Below, piece by piece: positions 1-8,610 of a stretch of DNA of 12,072 bases; the stretch's first letter is position 1; each line of letters starts with the position of its first letter. Both the position numbers and the translations under genes were made by a program. The DNA lies in the NCBI GenBank assembly GCA_958430865.1, contig CAUDNR010000239.1:1-12072 (forward strand). Direction: 5' to 3'. Origin of the DNA: Entrophospora sp. SA101. Lineage: Eukaryota; Glomeromycota; Glomeromycetes; Entrophosporales; Entrophosporaceae. The notes below the pieces were generated by a model. It searched no databases, had not been told where the DNA came from, and saw only the letters and a program-made list of their open reading frames with translations.

Positions 1-1
1 T

Positions 2-187
2 ATATATTCTAAAGAAATTGAAAAAAGATTGCTAATAGAAAAAACTTTATAACCAAATGAGATAGGAAAAAAGCTCTGTAACTTTATTATAGAAGACTTA
101 AACAATAAAGCTATAAAAGTTTTGTTTAATTTTATTATATATGAAAAAAAAAGTTATAATGGTTTAAAGTTATTCAATTTATTATAA
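2..187 (+). other. possible decayed 3' end of an upstream coding region
   Basis: One forward frame reads 16 codons (IYSKEIEKRLLIEKTL) to a TAA at 50-52. The same frame then stays open for 44 further codons to a second TAA at 185-187. The Lys/Glu/Leu/Ile-rich composition could be the tail of a gene entering from the left, followed by a decayed extension, or it could be chance in AT-rich DNA. I do not recognise the peptide. Confidence 0.15.
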
Positions 188-823
188 ATTTTACCATAAA
201 AATTTATAATTTATGATTTCAAAAAAATATATAGTTAGTTGAATTTTGTTGTCAACATTTACAATGTATTATATAAAAAATCCGCACATAATAATTTGTT
301 ATATTGATGTAACATATGTTTGATGATCAACAGCCATCGAACATCACAATACCCCCCATCTTATTTTGACGATGACGTGTCAAGAGACAAGCGATTGGTG
401 GAAATAAAATTATTTTTTATAAATAAAATTCTTTATTTATATTTTAAAATATATTATATATATATATATTTTTTTTTTCTGTTATATATATAAATGAAAA
501 AATTTATTATTTTTTAATTTTTTAATAATAATATAAATATAGAGTAGCAGTTAGTAGTAGCAGTAATAATATTAAAATAAATAAATAGGAAAGAAAAAAA
601 AATTTTTTTTCTTTTCTTTTCCTTTTTTTTATAATTAAATAAATAAGTTGATCAAAGGTCCAAAAATACATACATACATACAAAAGCATAATAAATAACT
701 AAATACACAAACATATAGTAATAATAAATAACTAAGTAACTAAATAACTAAATAAACAAATCGCCAGTGGTGGTTATTATACTAATTTTCAAATTAACAA
801 GTAAAATAAAAGATTAGTAAAGA
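188..823 (+). other. AT-rich spacer, promoter and 5' UTR of the Rad6-like ORF
   Basis: There is no ORF here. The stretch contains a TA run near 451-470, poly-A/poly-T tracts around 590-630, and ATAC and AACTAAAT short repeats at 665-760. The only GC-richer island is about 330-405 and carries the motifs listed separately. 640-823 is probably transcribed leader; I cannot define a transcription start, and a 5' UTR intron cannot be excluded. Confidence 0.5.
373..398 (+). promoter_or_regulatory. CRE/bZIP-like site and inverted CCAAT box
   Basis: TGACGTGTCA at 373-382 resembles an ATF/CREB bZIP site, and ATTGG at 394-398 is an inverted CCAAT box. Both sit in the only GC-richer patch of the upstream spacer, about 430-450 bp before the Rad6-like ATG. 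The motifs are seen; the regulatory role is inferred. Confidence 0.3.
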
Positions 824-1003
824 ATGTCAACAGAAGCACGTAGAAGACTTATGAGAGACTTTAAGCGTCTTCAGAATGATCCACCTGGTGGTATTCCTAA
901 TCCTAACTCACCTGCAAATGCCGAAGCTGCCAACCTATACAGAGAACATCGTAAAGAATACATTAGACGTGTTAAAGAGATTGTAGAAAGTTCTTGGGAA
1001 TGA
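824..1003 (+). CDS. rad6: Core-deleted Rad6/Ubc2 ubiquitin-conjugating enzyme (E2) ORF, 59 aa
   Basis: The ORF starts [20 protein letters not shown], the near-invariant Rad6/UBE2A N-terminus, and runs to GGI (residue 24). It then continues directly with [18 protein letters not shown] and ends [10 protein letters not shown], the Rad6 C-terminal helices. Against human UBE2A (152 aa), residues ~25-115 are missing. That removes the beta-sheet, the HPN motif and catalytic Cys88, so the product cannot carry ubiquitin. The join is in frame and no GT..AG intron can be drawn there. Triple in-frame stops TGA TAA TGA follow. Intact Rad6 acts with Rad18, Bre1 or Ubr1 in DNA-damage tolerance, H2B ubiquitination and N-end-rule degradation. 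Both retained ends include E3-contacting surfaces in the family, but two helices without the core are unlikely to fold as a UBC domain. It may be a pseudogene from a genomic deletion, a retrocopy of an exon-skipped transcript, or an assembly artefact. Family identity is sure; expression is unknown. Confidence 0.85.
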   Translation: MSTEARRRLMRDFKRLQNDPPGGIPNPNSPANAEAANLYREHRKEYIRRVKEIVESSWE

Positions 1004-1101
1004 TAATGATCGAGAATAATTGGATGATAATTATTATAATATGTTTATAGTATTATTGATAGTATTAATTAGCAAATTCATATAATTTATAATGTATACT
1101 A

Positions 1102-1131
1102 ATATTACTATTATAGTAATAATAGTAATAT
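1102..1131 (+). other. perfect 13-bp hairpin, 4-nt loop, after the Rad6-like ORF
   Basis: ATATTACTATTAT (1102-1114) is exactly complementary to ATAATAGTAATAT (1119-1131), with loop AGTA between. It begins 99 bp past the stop codon, so it would lie in the 3' UTR if transcribed. The stem is nearly all A/T, so stability is modest and chance occurrence is possible. Confidence 0.5.
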
Positions 1132-1196
1132 AATAATTATTAATCTAGTTTACAAATATATATATATATTACAAAATAGAGATTTGTAAATTAGAG

Positions 1197-1252
1197 CCAT
1201 CCATCCATCCATCCATCCATCCATCCATCCATTCATTCATTTATTCATTCAT
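1197..1252 (+). repeat. (CCAT)9 microsatellite grading into TCAT/TTAT
   Basis: Nine perfect CCAT units occupy 1197-1232, followed by five TCAT/TTAT units to 1252. The adjacent 1253-1400 is strongly pyrimidine-rich on the plus strand. Confidence 0.95.
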
Positions 1253-1463
1253 TCTTCACTTCCTCATCTTTCTAACTCTTTCTCTCACTCTCACTATCAT
1301 ACATCATTTTCCTCGCTATCTATCTTTCATTCGATATTTTTATTTTATTTTTATTTTATTTTTTATTTTTCACTTTTTTTTAAAAAAAATCCCTTTATTT
1401 ATATCAATATTATATATATGTATTGATATATATGTATATGTATATGTGTGTATACATACATAG

Positions 1464-1486
1464 ATATATATATATATATATATATA
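1464..1486 (+). repeat. (AT)n microsatellite
   Basis: About 11.5 AT units. The surrounding 1253-1690 is low-complexity pyrimidine tract, TATGTA repeats and poly-A, and codes for nothing recognisable. Confidence 0.9.
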
Positions 1487-1690
1487 CAACGTTATAACCT
1501 CCCTTTTTACTCTCTTCTCTTTCCATACCATCTCACTCATCTTTCACTTCAAATTCACCCTCTTCTCTTTACATTTTTTCTCTCAAAAAAAAATTCAAAA
1601 AAATTCAAAAAAATTTTAAAATCTTTAAAAAATCAAAAAAAAAACCAAATATATTTAAATTTCTTTATTTAAATAAAAACAAAAAAAAAC

Positions 1691-2216
1691 CTTTTCTTCT
1701 TCTCAATCATATACAGTGTTAGTCAATACATGTTTTATAATGTGGTGGTGTGTGTATAATATGATCTTGATCTGAATCAAAACCATAAATTTTCTAGAAT
1801 GATCTATACATATATTAATTATTACCAAATTTGGTCATCACAAATTGACTTTTTCCTAATGACGTATTTGCTTACATATTAGACGATGTTAATTTATTAT
1901 TCCAAGAGGCAAGATCAATTTATCATGATTAAATTTAATACCCTAAATAAGATGAAATCAATAATAATTGTCTGGAGGATGTTACCTTTTTTAATAATAA
2001 AAATTAATTTAAGATTATAATAGTAGAAAACGAGCCACCTCAAATATTTTGAGGCTTAATATAACATGTATGGCTTAGAAATATTGCGCCACTAATACAA
2101 TAAATAATAATGGTTGCTATAAAAGTATTCCTTTTATATTAATTATTATTATTTATTTTATAACCCAAATAAATTTTTTTCTATTATTACATTATTATTT
2201 ATTACATTAAAAAAAT
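1691..2216. other. non-coding spacer between the Rad6-like ORF and the oxidase gene
   Basis: I see no gene here. The only local structure is a perfect 7-bp hairpin with a 3-nt loop, CCTCAAA (2038-2044) and TTTGAGG (2048-2054). The right part should contain the 3' flank of the minus-strand oxidase gene. Confidence 0.5.
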
Positions 2217-2222
2217 TTTATT
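2217..2222 (-). terminator. candidate polyadenylation signal AATAAA of the oxidase gene
   Basis: AATAAA read on the minus strand, about 36 bp beyond the oxidase stop codon. The position is right for a cleavage signal, but AATAAA is common in DNA this AT-rich. Confidence 0.4.
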
Positions 2223-2257
2223 TAATAAATTAATTTCGGCTTGGTTTAAACTTGTGG

Positions 2258-4551
2258 CTAAGTAGCAGCCTTTTGAAGTTTAACTTCAACAGCACTAGCA
2301 GCTGGTGTACCCTTGTATGTTACGAAAAGATAATGATGTCTGCCAGGAGGGAGCATATTACCATTTGGTGGCATGGTTACATCAATAGCATAGCCTATAT
2401 CTGTAGGTATTAAATTTTCTACCTTTAATCTAATATATCTTGATGACATATGTTGTGAATGTGTTATGAAGCCCATATGAACAAGTGATACTATAATATC
2501 ATCGGGCACTGCTGTTGCGCTGATTTGAATTGTAACTGTGACGAGTTGTCCGAATGTAACTGGAATAGGATTTATGCCATTAAGTTCTTTTAGTCCGGCT
2601 ACTGATAGTATGGTAGGTCTTGGTGTTCCATTCAAAAGATAAGGTGGTGTAAAGATTTCTACACGATATCTATTAATTTTTATTAATTATTAATTATTAA
2701 ATTATCATCATCATCATTTTTTTTTTTCCAATAAAATAGAAAACTTACTCAGTAGGATGTTTACAGTTATCACAGTAGGCACCATTTGGATTACTACCAG
2801 TAACAAACACGGTACCATCAGGTATTAGAGTGGCAACAGAATGGTAGCCACGAATGATAGTACTGTCAGCCCATTTAGCCCATCTGGCTCCTTTTGCAGC
2901 TTTAGGATCGTAGACAAGAGGAGTAAGTGTGGGCTCGCTTGCCACATTAATTCTATTTTCAGGTGGTCCTCTATCATAACCAGCATAACCAACTGCAGCA
3001 CCGTTAACAATAAGTATTTTACCATCAGGTAAATGGACCGAATCACCCATTATACGACCTTTAGGCATTCCACCGAATTCTTCTTCGTCCCATACACCAT
3101 TTGCTTCAACCAAATTAAGTCTGACACACGTATTTTCGGTTGGTGCAGCTGGTACAATGTCAGTACCACCACCGCAAATCAATACTTCGGGGGCATAATT
3201 GTTCTCGTAGCTAAGAGGAAGGAGAGTAGTGGTGGCAATGAGTGGGTAGGTACGTGGACCACCTGGTATATCAGGTAATTGTTTTACTGTTTTTTGAGTT
3301 CCAAAGTCCCAGATCTGTGCTTTTTTATTAGCAGCAAGGAATAACCAATTTTGTTCAGGTGGACCTGGAACCACTATAACTGTTACGTATAAATTATATG
3401 GGAAGGTATCTATCAAGAATTGCATTGGTTCTTTAGGAGCTTCTACGCCATTATTTGGAAGGAATTCAAATGTAGGATTTTGAATATCTTGTTTGTTGAC
3501 TCCAGTAGCTTTTGTTGATCCGCCCAAAACAAAAACTCTACCGTCGGGAAGTCTAAGAATGAATTTAATCGGTTAATTTATTAATTAGTTATGTGACCAT
3601 GATATATTTATATGTCATGTGTGTGTGTGTGTGTATATGTATGTATGTATGTATGGTTTAAACTTACGATGTCATAGTAGTATACCATCTATTACTATTT
3701 AAATAACCAGGATATTCTACCCAATCACAAGTTTTATCATCACAAGCATCAAATAACCGAAGCGATTGAAAACCTTCCTTATGTCCAAACTAATGAAATA
3801 TTTCAATGATATTTTTAATTAATACAATATGACGAATTTTTTATTTTATTTTTAAAATAATGATAAAAACAAGAAGGATACTTACGGCAACTTCTGCACC
3901 ACCAGCTTCAGCCAAAGTGCCATTTTCAAAAAAGGAACCAGCAGAACAAAAGGTATTTGTAGTTAATTTGAGAGGACGATACGTGTTTGTCAAAAGATCA
4001 TATTCTGTCGATAATGCGAATGTTCCGTCTTCATTGGCGACATCGGGATTTTTTTCCGCTAAGAGAAAAACGAATTTATTGTGCACGTTCACACAAAATA
4101 AATGATGAGCGAGTGACACGTTAAATAGTTTGATGGTTTTTTAAAAAATCATTATTTAAATTACCTTTGTCGATTATTAGGGCCTTTGTGGGTCTGACAA
4201 GAACTAAATGCATCGCGGATACTCCGGATCTAATCAGAAATAAAAAAAAAATAATGGTTGTTTTAGAGAATGGGTCTAAGGATAGAAGAGAGGAGAAGGG
4301 TATACATAATTATAAATAATAACGCTTACTTTCCAACTATGTTCCATTCGCCAACAGTTGCTTCTATAATTATTTATTATTATTTATTAGCATTTAATTA
4401 ATTTCTGTTTCGTATGTTGGATTTCTTTGCCAAAATTTTAAAAAAAATACTTACTAGGTGCAGCTGGGGCAGCTGGGGCAGCATGTGTATTGATAATACT
4501 CAATGCGCATAAAACACCACATAACAATGGTGATTTAAAAAGGTGTTTCAT
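2258..4551 (-). CDS. Secreted glyoxal oxidase-type copper radical oxidase (AA5_1), 568 aa, 7 exons
   Basis: Exons on the minus strand, in order, are 4551-4455, 4363-4330, 4229-4165, 4058-3886, 3789-3668, 3552-2749 and 2669-2258. All six introns are GT..AG and the phases join cleanly to a TAG at 2260-2258. Residues 1-24 look like a signal peptide (MKHLFKSPLL..NTHA), followed by APAAPAAP. The glyoxal-oxidase N domain follows (VSAMH near 47-51) and a C-terminal DUF1929-type domain starts near TEYRVEIFTPPYL (431-443). Cofactor residues are all present: Cys103 in FCSAG and Tyr159 in RWYTT for the Cys-Tyr radical, Tyr400-His401 in GYHS, and His502 in ITHSQ as copper ligands. Possible N-glycosylation sites are N111 and N445. 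Length matches the fungal enzyme (~560 aa). The family oxidises aldehydes such as glyoxal and methylglyoxal to acids and makes extracellular H2O2. The true substrate is unknown; it could be another aldehyde or alcohol. Confidence 0.93.
3618..3655. repeat. (TG)n plus (ATGT)n microsatellite inside oxidase intron 5
   Basis: A 17-nt TG run (3618-3634) is followed by four-plus ATGT units (3637-3655). It lies 12 bp inside the 5' splice site of intron 5 (3553-3667) on the transcribed minus strand, where it reads as CA/TACA repeats. Confidence 0.9.
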
Positions 4552-4694
4552 TTTTTTTTTTTTTTCTGATTTTAATTTACACTTTTCTTTTTCGTTTTGT
4601 TATTAAAATAATAAATAAAGAAAAAAAATCAAATATGGAGGATATGATGACGACGACAATGATGATATGAAAATATGATGAATTTTATTGCGAG

Positions 4695-4707
4695 TATATA
4701 TTTTATA
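4695..4707 (-). promoter_or_regulatory. candidate TATA element of the oxidase gene
   Basis: The minus strand reads TATAAAATATATA about 145 bp upstream of the oxidase ATG. Between it and the start lie a CAT/CGT-rich stretch and a 13-A tract directly abutting the ATG. It is a weak call in this base composition. Confidence 0.25.
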
Positions 4708-4748
4708 GTTAAAGAGAATGATAAATTAATACTATTTCTATTTATTAT

Positions 4749-4750
<2 letters not shown>

Positions 4751-4779
<29 letters not shown>
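4751..4779. repeat. (TAA)n microsatellite
   Basis: About 9.7 units of TAA, in the upstream flank of the oxidase gene. Confidence 0.9.
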
Positions 4780-5228
4780 GCAATAATAAAAATTAAGTGA
4801 TGAAAACGATGTTAATAATAAAGGAGAGTGCAAGAATAGGATAAGGGAAAAAGGACGAACGGAGGGAAATTAAATTTTGAAATTTATGGAATAAGAAAAA
4901 CTTCGCTTATTTATATCATTTATTTATATTTTGTGCGTTTGCTATTTCCGGATAAAAAGTATTAATTACATTTCTGTTTATTGTTATTATTATGATATAT
5001 CAAGCCATGAATTATCTTTATTATTTATGTAAAGTTGCACACAATTAATATAAACAAATGACTATTTTTGAATATTTTTGATTGGTAAAAACAGTAAAGA
5101 AAGAATTGAATTGAAACTACTACTACACATACATTCTTTCCATAGGATAGGTGTCTAAACTATTTTTGGGTTGTCTAGAGTCAAAAATAGTATATTAATA
5201 TATATAGTAATGATTTGCTTTAAATATC
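4780..5228. other. spacer upstream of the MITE, no gene seen
   Basis: AT-rich sequence with no ORF, repeat or RNA gene that I can support. Confidence 0.5.
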
Positions 5229-5236
5229 ACTAAAAG
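5229..5236 (+). repeat. left 8-bp target-site duplication (ACTAAAAG)
   Basis: ACTAAAAG abuts the left end of the MITE and is repeated exactly at its right end. An 8-bp duplication is the hAT-superfamily signature. Confidence 0.88.
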
Positions 5237-5472
5237 CAGTGTTGTGCAATTGGAACATTGTAATGCTATTGGAATGTTCCAATGTGGCTCCAATATGGTT
5301 TCAATGTAGAACTTCAATTGATATTGACCAATAAAATTTGTGTGTGAGACACTCTAATTGAATTTCATTGGTTAACTTCATTGGAAACACATTTGGAACA
5401 TTCCAATTCCAATTAGAATTTGTTGGAATGTTCCAATGAAATTTTATTGGAACCATAAATGGCACAACACTG
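5237..5472. mobile_element. non-autonomous hAT-type MITE, 236 bp
   Basis: The element begins CAGTGTTGTGC (5237-5247) and ends with its exact reverse complement (5462-5472). It is flanked by identical 8-bp ACTAAAAG duplications. CAGTG-type termini plus 8-bp duplications point to the hAT superfamily. It has no coding capacity, so it must have been moved by a transposase encoded elsewhere. The interior is a foldback: 5268-5294 matches the reverse complement of 5380-5407 closely. The motif TTGGAA-NN-TTCCAA occurs three times (5269-5282, 5393-5406, 5423-5436). Perfect ends and an intact duplication suggest a fairly recent insertion. Confidence 0.87.
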
Positions 5473-5480
5473 ACTAAAAG
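5473..5480 (+). repeat. right 8-bp target-site duplication (ACTAAAAG)
   Basis: This is the exact partner of 5229-5236, immediately after the terminal CACTG of the element. Confidence 0.88.
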
Positions 5481-5507
5481 TCACACAAAGTTCGGCAATC
5501 ATGGCCT

Positions 5508-5540
5508 CAATATCTAAATAAATTTATATTTTAGATATTG
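5508..5540. other. 11-bp perfect inverted repeat just right of the MITE
   Basis: CAATATCTAAA (5508-5518) pairs with TTTAGATATTG (5530-5540) around an 11-nt AT loop. It lies outside the MITE boundary. No promoter or gene context explains it. Confidence 0.5.
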
Positions 5541-6047
5541 TCTACCTATGGACGTATCTCCTAATCATAACAACCATCGAGTGCTTGGGAAAAACTTAAC
5601 ACGTTGTTCGTCTTGACATTATATCCTTTGAAGTTAACTTCTCTAAAAACATTGTTGTTTCTATAAAGTGCAGTCTCGCTGATTGTTCCCTCAGTGGAAG
5701 TTAAGTGTTTAATAAATAATTGGAAATAAAGCAGAACGCATATTTTTTATTTGTTATTTTTAATTATTATTTGTTATTTGTTATTTATTGTTTATTATTG
5801 ATTAATTACATATGGATTTATCATCACTTTGCTATTTTTTATACTAATAAGTATTTCCTTCGTCGTTTCAAAAAGGACATGGTTATTTTCAACGTTAAAA
5901 ATAAAAGTAACGAATCAATTTTTTGAAGCAGCAGGAGAGTCCCTTTTTCGAAGAAAGATTCGTCGATTCTTAAAAATCGATTCCGAATCGTTACGTTTTT
6001 TTCTTCACATTTTCAAAAGGGCATGATCGTTTTTAATATTAGAAATA

Positions 6048-6050
<3 letters not shown>
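5541..6050. other. non-coding stretch with decayed direct repeats
   Basis: The AT-rich, low-complexity part (5740-5800) contains repeated TTGTTATT. 5867-5906 resembles 6012-6050 imperfectly, and a third related block begins near 6150. The two forward open frames here (5720-5926 and 5829-6026) are TTATT-rich and overlap these repeats; I do not regard them as genes. Confidence 0.35.

Positions 6051-6092
<42 letters not shown>
6051..6092. repeat. (TAA)14 microsatellite
   Basis: Forty-two bases of perfect TAA repeat, followed by CAATAACAATAA. Confidence 0.95.
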
Positions 6093-6095
<3 letters not shown>

Positions 6096-6990
6096 TAACA
6101 ATAAAGCTTGGTTGCTTAATATTTATTTAATAATAACGACAAAATATTTCTTCACGTTTTTTGGAAAAGGATTGATGTTAATCAAATGATATTTTTTTAT
6201 TTATCAATACAACCTTTGAACGTTTTAAAAAATTTGGAAAAGTGATCAAAAGGTTTATACAACGCAATCAATTTTGTTTCTTTTCGATAATCACTTCAAA
6301 ATTTAACAGACAAGGATTTAATAAAAATTTATATTCGTTGACCTTTTTCCTAATAAGAAGGTAAATAAATGAGTAGTCAAGTCGCTAACAAATGCTAAGC
6401 AAGGGTATGTTGTTTTATTTTTGATTGCTTTAGATTTTCTAGCTTTATCTCAGTATCTCTAGCATTCTTCAGGGTCCAAGCTCATTCATTCATTATACAA
6501 TTAACCCATCAATTGGCTGTCTTTAATTAACCTGACAAGCGACGATTCTATGAACTTGGATAACATGGAAATAATCGTATCTTTAACTATACAACATCTA
6601 CCTCTCCTATACCGACATCAATCCTAAATTTTATATTACCATTTTCAGGATTCATTTTATTGTTATGAATTGAAATGGGTAAAAGAAATTTTAGGTTTAA
6701 TGTCTTTCTTATTTAAATAAATCATGGTCTATTAGACTCTCCAATAAACCCCTTCCTTATCCATCACAGATTTATGTCATTTTTGCTGTAAGTTTTTTTA
6801 TTAAGCACTGATGATATGATGCAGTTATTTGGCACACATATTCCTTTGCATATCTCAATACTAAGACCATGCAAAAACGAAACTCTGAAGAATCAGTTTT
6901 GAAAATAAGAGAATTTATTAATATATTATTATTATTCTCTTTCTTCCGAATGGGCTAATAATAATAAAGAGAAATAATTTATTTTTACTA
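6093..6990. other. ~0.9 kb spacer, no gene recognised
   Basis: I find no sustained ORF. A short open stretch (frame reading DSFYCYELKWVKEILGLMSF) follows a TTTTCAG at about 6643-6649 and ends at a TAA near 6720. It could be an exon relic but has no partner exon. Confidence 0.4.
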
Positions 6991-7137
6991 TTATAGGCGT
7001 AGGTGTGTCAGATTATCCTTTTCGCTCCTATACAGGTTCTTCTCTTGTGACCTTTTGAATGCAAATGCTCCGTGAATAGAAGCGAGGCTTCTCACGAATG
7101 CAAATTCAACAATATCCCAATTCTCGCACCGCATCAT
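6991..7137 (-). other. small unrecognised ORF or gene fragment, 48 aa
   Basis: The minus strand has ATG ATG at 7137-7132 and stays open to a TAA at 6993-6991. The peptide starts MMRCENWDIVEFAFVRSLAS and ends NLTHLRL. Its composition is balanced (Trp, Cys, Glu, Asp, Arg) and unlike the Lys/Asn/Ile/Phe bias of random frames here. The DNA is locally less AT-rich than its flanks. I recognise no domain. It may be an exon or transposon-gene fragment, or chance. Confidence 0.2.
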
Positions 7138-8520
7138 GTAGGGGTAAATTGACCTTTCTTTTTAATGGGTAAAAGTGCATAATATTTAAATAATTGAGTT
7201 CTAATATAATTTATTTCCAAGAATCAAGCGTTTGTTGATGACTCATTGTTATCTTCGTTTCCTGAGAAATGTCGAGGCAGCATTTTCATTTATTGAAAGT
7301 TGATATGCAGTGATATGCAAAACTTTTTTGCCACCAGCAGAGAAAACCAAAAAATCAAAATGGAAGAAAGTCAAAGAAAAAAATAAAATAGCAGGTTTTA
7401 ATACAAAACATTATTTACTTTTTTTTTTGAAATTACTGATCATACAATAAACATTGTAAATAATCAATCACCTTTTTTTCAATGTGTAGTAGGCCTCGCT
7501 TTATTTTAATGAAAGTCAACAGAATGTGTTCACAAGTACATTAAAAAGTGATGAATCCTTAGATCTATTGACTAGAAGTAAATTTTAAACACTTTTTTTA
7601 ATATTGATATTCATTATAGAGATTGATTTTTTTACTTGTTGTTTTAAAATATTATCAAAGAACGATAATAATCAGATTTCATCTAACGGGACGGAGAGAT
7701 CGTTGATGATGTGACTTTTAATGATTTTTATCTACCACTACAACTGGAACCAAGGAATAGACGGAAGTGATAATCTTAAACAAATTTTCTATTAGTTAAT
7801 TAATTTGCTCATTTACATTTTTTGGTGATGATTTTTAATAATGTTGAAGATGAAGCTAGAGACTGCTGTTAGCAAATTATAAGCCTGTTACTGTGACATT
7901 TCATCAAGATCGTCAATATAAAAAAGAACAAATAGTTTAATTCATAAAAGCCTTTGAATCTCTTTTTTTGAAAAAATTTGTCGAGTGATTTGCGTTTTAA
8001 GTCAAGAGGCTGAATCAAACTTTCTCTACATGTTAACAACCATCATCTATTATTATGCAGAAAACAATTTTTTAAATCCGGATAATTAATATGATTAATA
8101 AAATTTATAATTTTTAAAAGCAAATATTATTCTTGTGAATTTATCTAATAAATAGATCATGCTAATACATACTACATGAACAAAGGTTGGGCCCATTTTG
8201 CGACTTGGGTTCCCATTTTTATTAAACTAATACTAATAAATAAATTTCGACCAAATTGACGAAAATGGGTTACCAAAATTTGACAATTGTAATACCCGAA
8301 AATTATTTTGCTATTTTTGATAATTTCCTTGGCATCAATCTTCAATCCGTGTGTGTAACATTATTATTATTATCCAAACAATTTTGGGATTCCTATTACT
8401 ATAATTTCTAAATTTGTATTAGTTACACGACGAAATCATTTAATTTATTTGTGATATCAATTTATTTTTGAACATGAGTCACTGCTTTTCAATGAAATTT
8501 AGTCGTGTGGTTCGATACAT
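7138..8520. other. ~1.4 kb spacer, no gene recognised
   Basis: It contains only short open stretches. One is a 27-codon plus-strand segment at 7687-7767 (RDGEIVDDVTFNDF..) bounded by stops; another is a 26-codon segment at 7860-7937. Both look protein-like but have no start or splice support. I saw no tRNA, rRNA or clear transposon ends. Confidence 0.4.
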
Positions 8521-8547
8521 TATATATATATATATATATATATATAT
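8521..8547. repeat. (TA)n microsatellite
   Basis: Twenty-seven bases of TA repeat, 64 bp left of the transposon-like end. Confidence 0.95.
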
Positions 8548-8610
8548 TTCATTTAAGGCCAACGCTTTGAGTTTTATTAAAAATGATGATAATAGGTACA
8601 AAACAATATA

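Noticed and set aside
824..1003. An intron at the Rad6 junction that would restore the core
   Set aside because: No intervening sequence exists between the two conserved parts. The nearest GTATT has no usable AG before the conserved SPANAEAA codons.
1448..1672. 74-codon forward ORF
   Set aside because: It is built from TA repeats, pyrimidine tract and poly-A (YIYIYI, KKNSKKFKK). It is low-complexity sequence, not a gene.
2825..3278. Several open frames overlapping the oxidase gene on both strands
   Set aside because: They are shadows of the well-supported large exon 2749-3552.
3841..4119. Minus-strand ORF extending past oxidase exon 4
   Set aside because: Its central part is exon 4 (3886-4058). 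The ends are read-through into introns 3 and 4, as the splice signals and family alignment show.
5720..6026. Two overlapping forward ORFs (68 and 65 codons)
   Set aside because: They are TTATT-rich and Phe/Tyr/Leu-biased, and overlap decayed repeats. There is no recognisable domain.
6800..6900. Possible box C/D snoRNA (TGATGA ... CTGA)
   Set aside because: Box C and D-like words are present, but there is no terminal stem joining them and such words are frequent here.
8168..8290. Possible MITE with CCCATTTT / AAAATGGG inverted repeats
   Set aside because: Only 8 bp match exactly, the longer alignment is poor and no flanking target duplication is visible.
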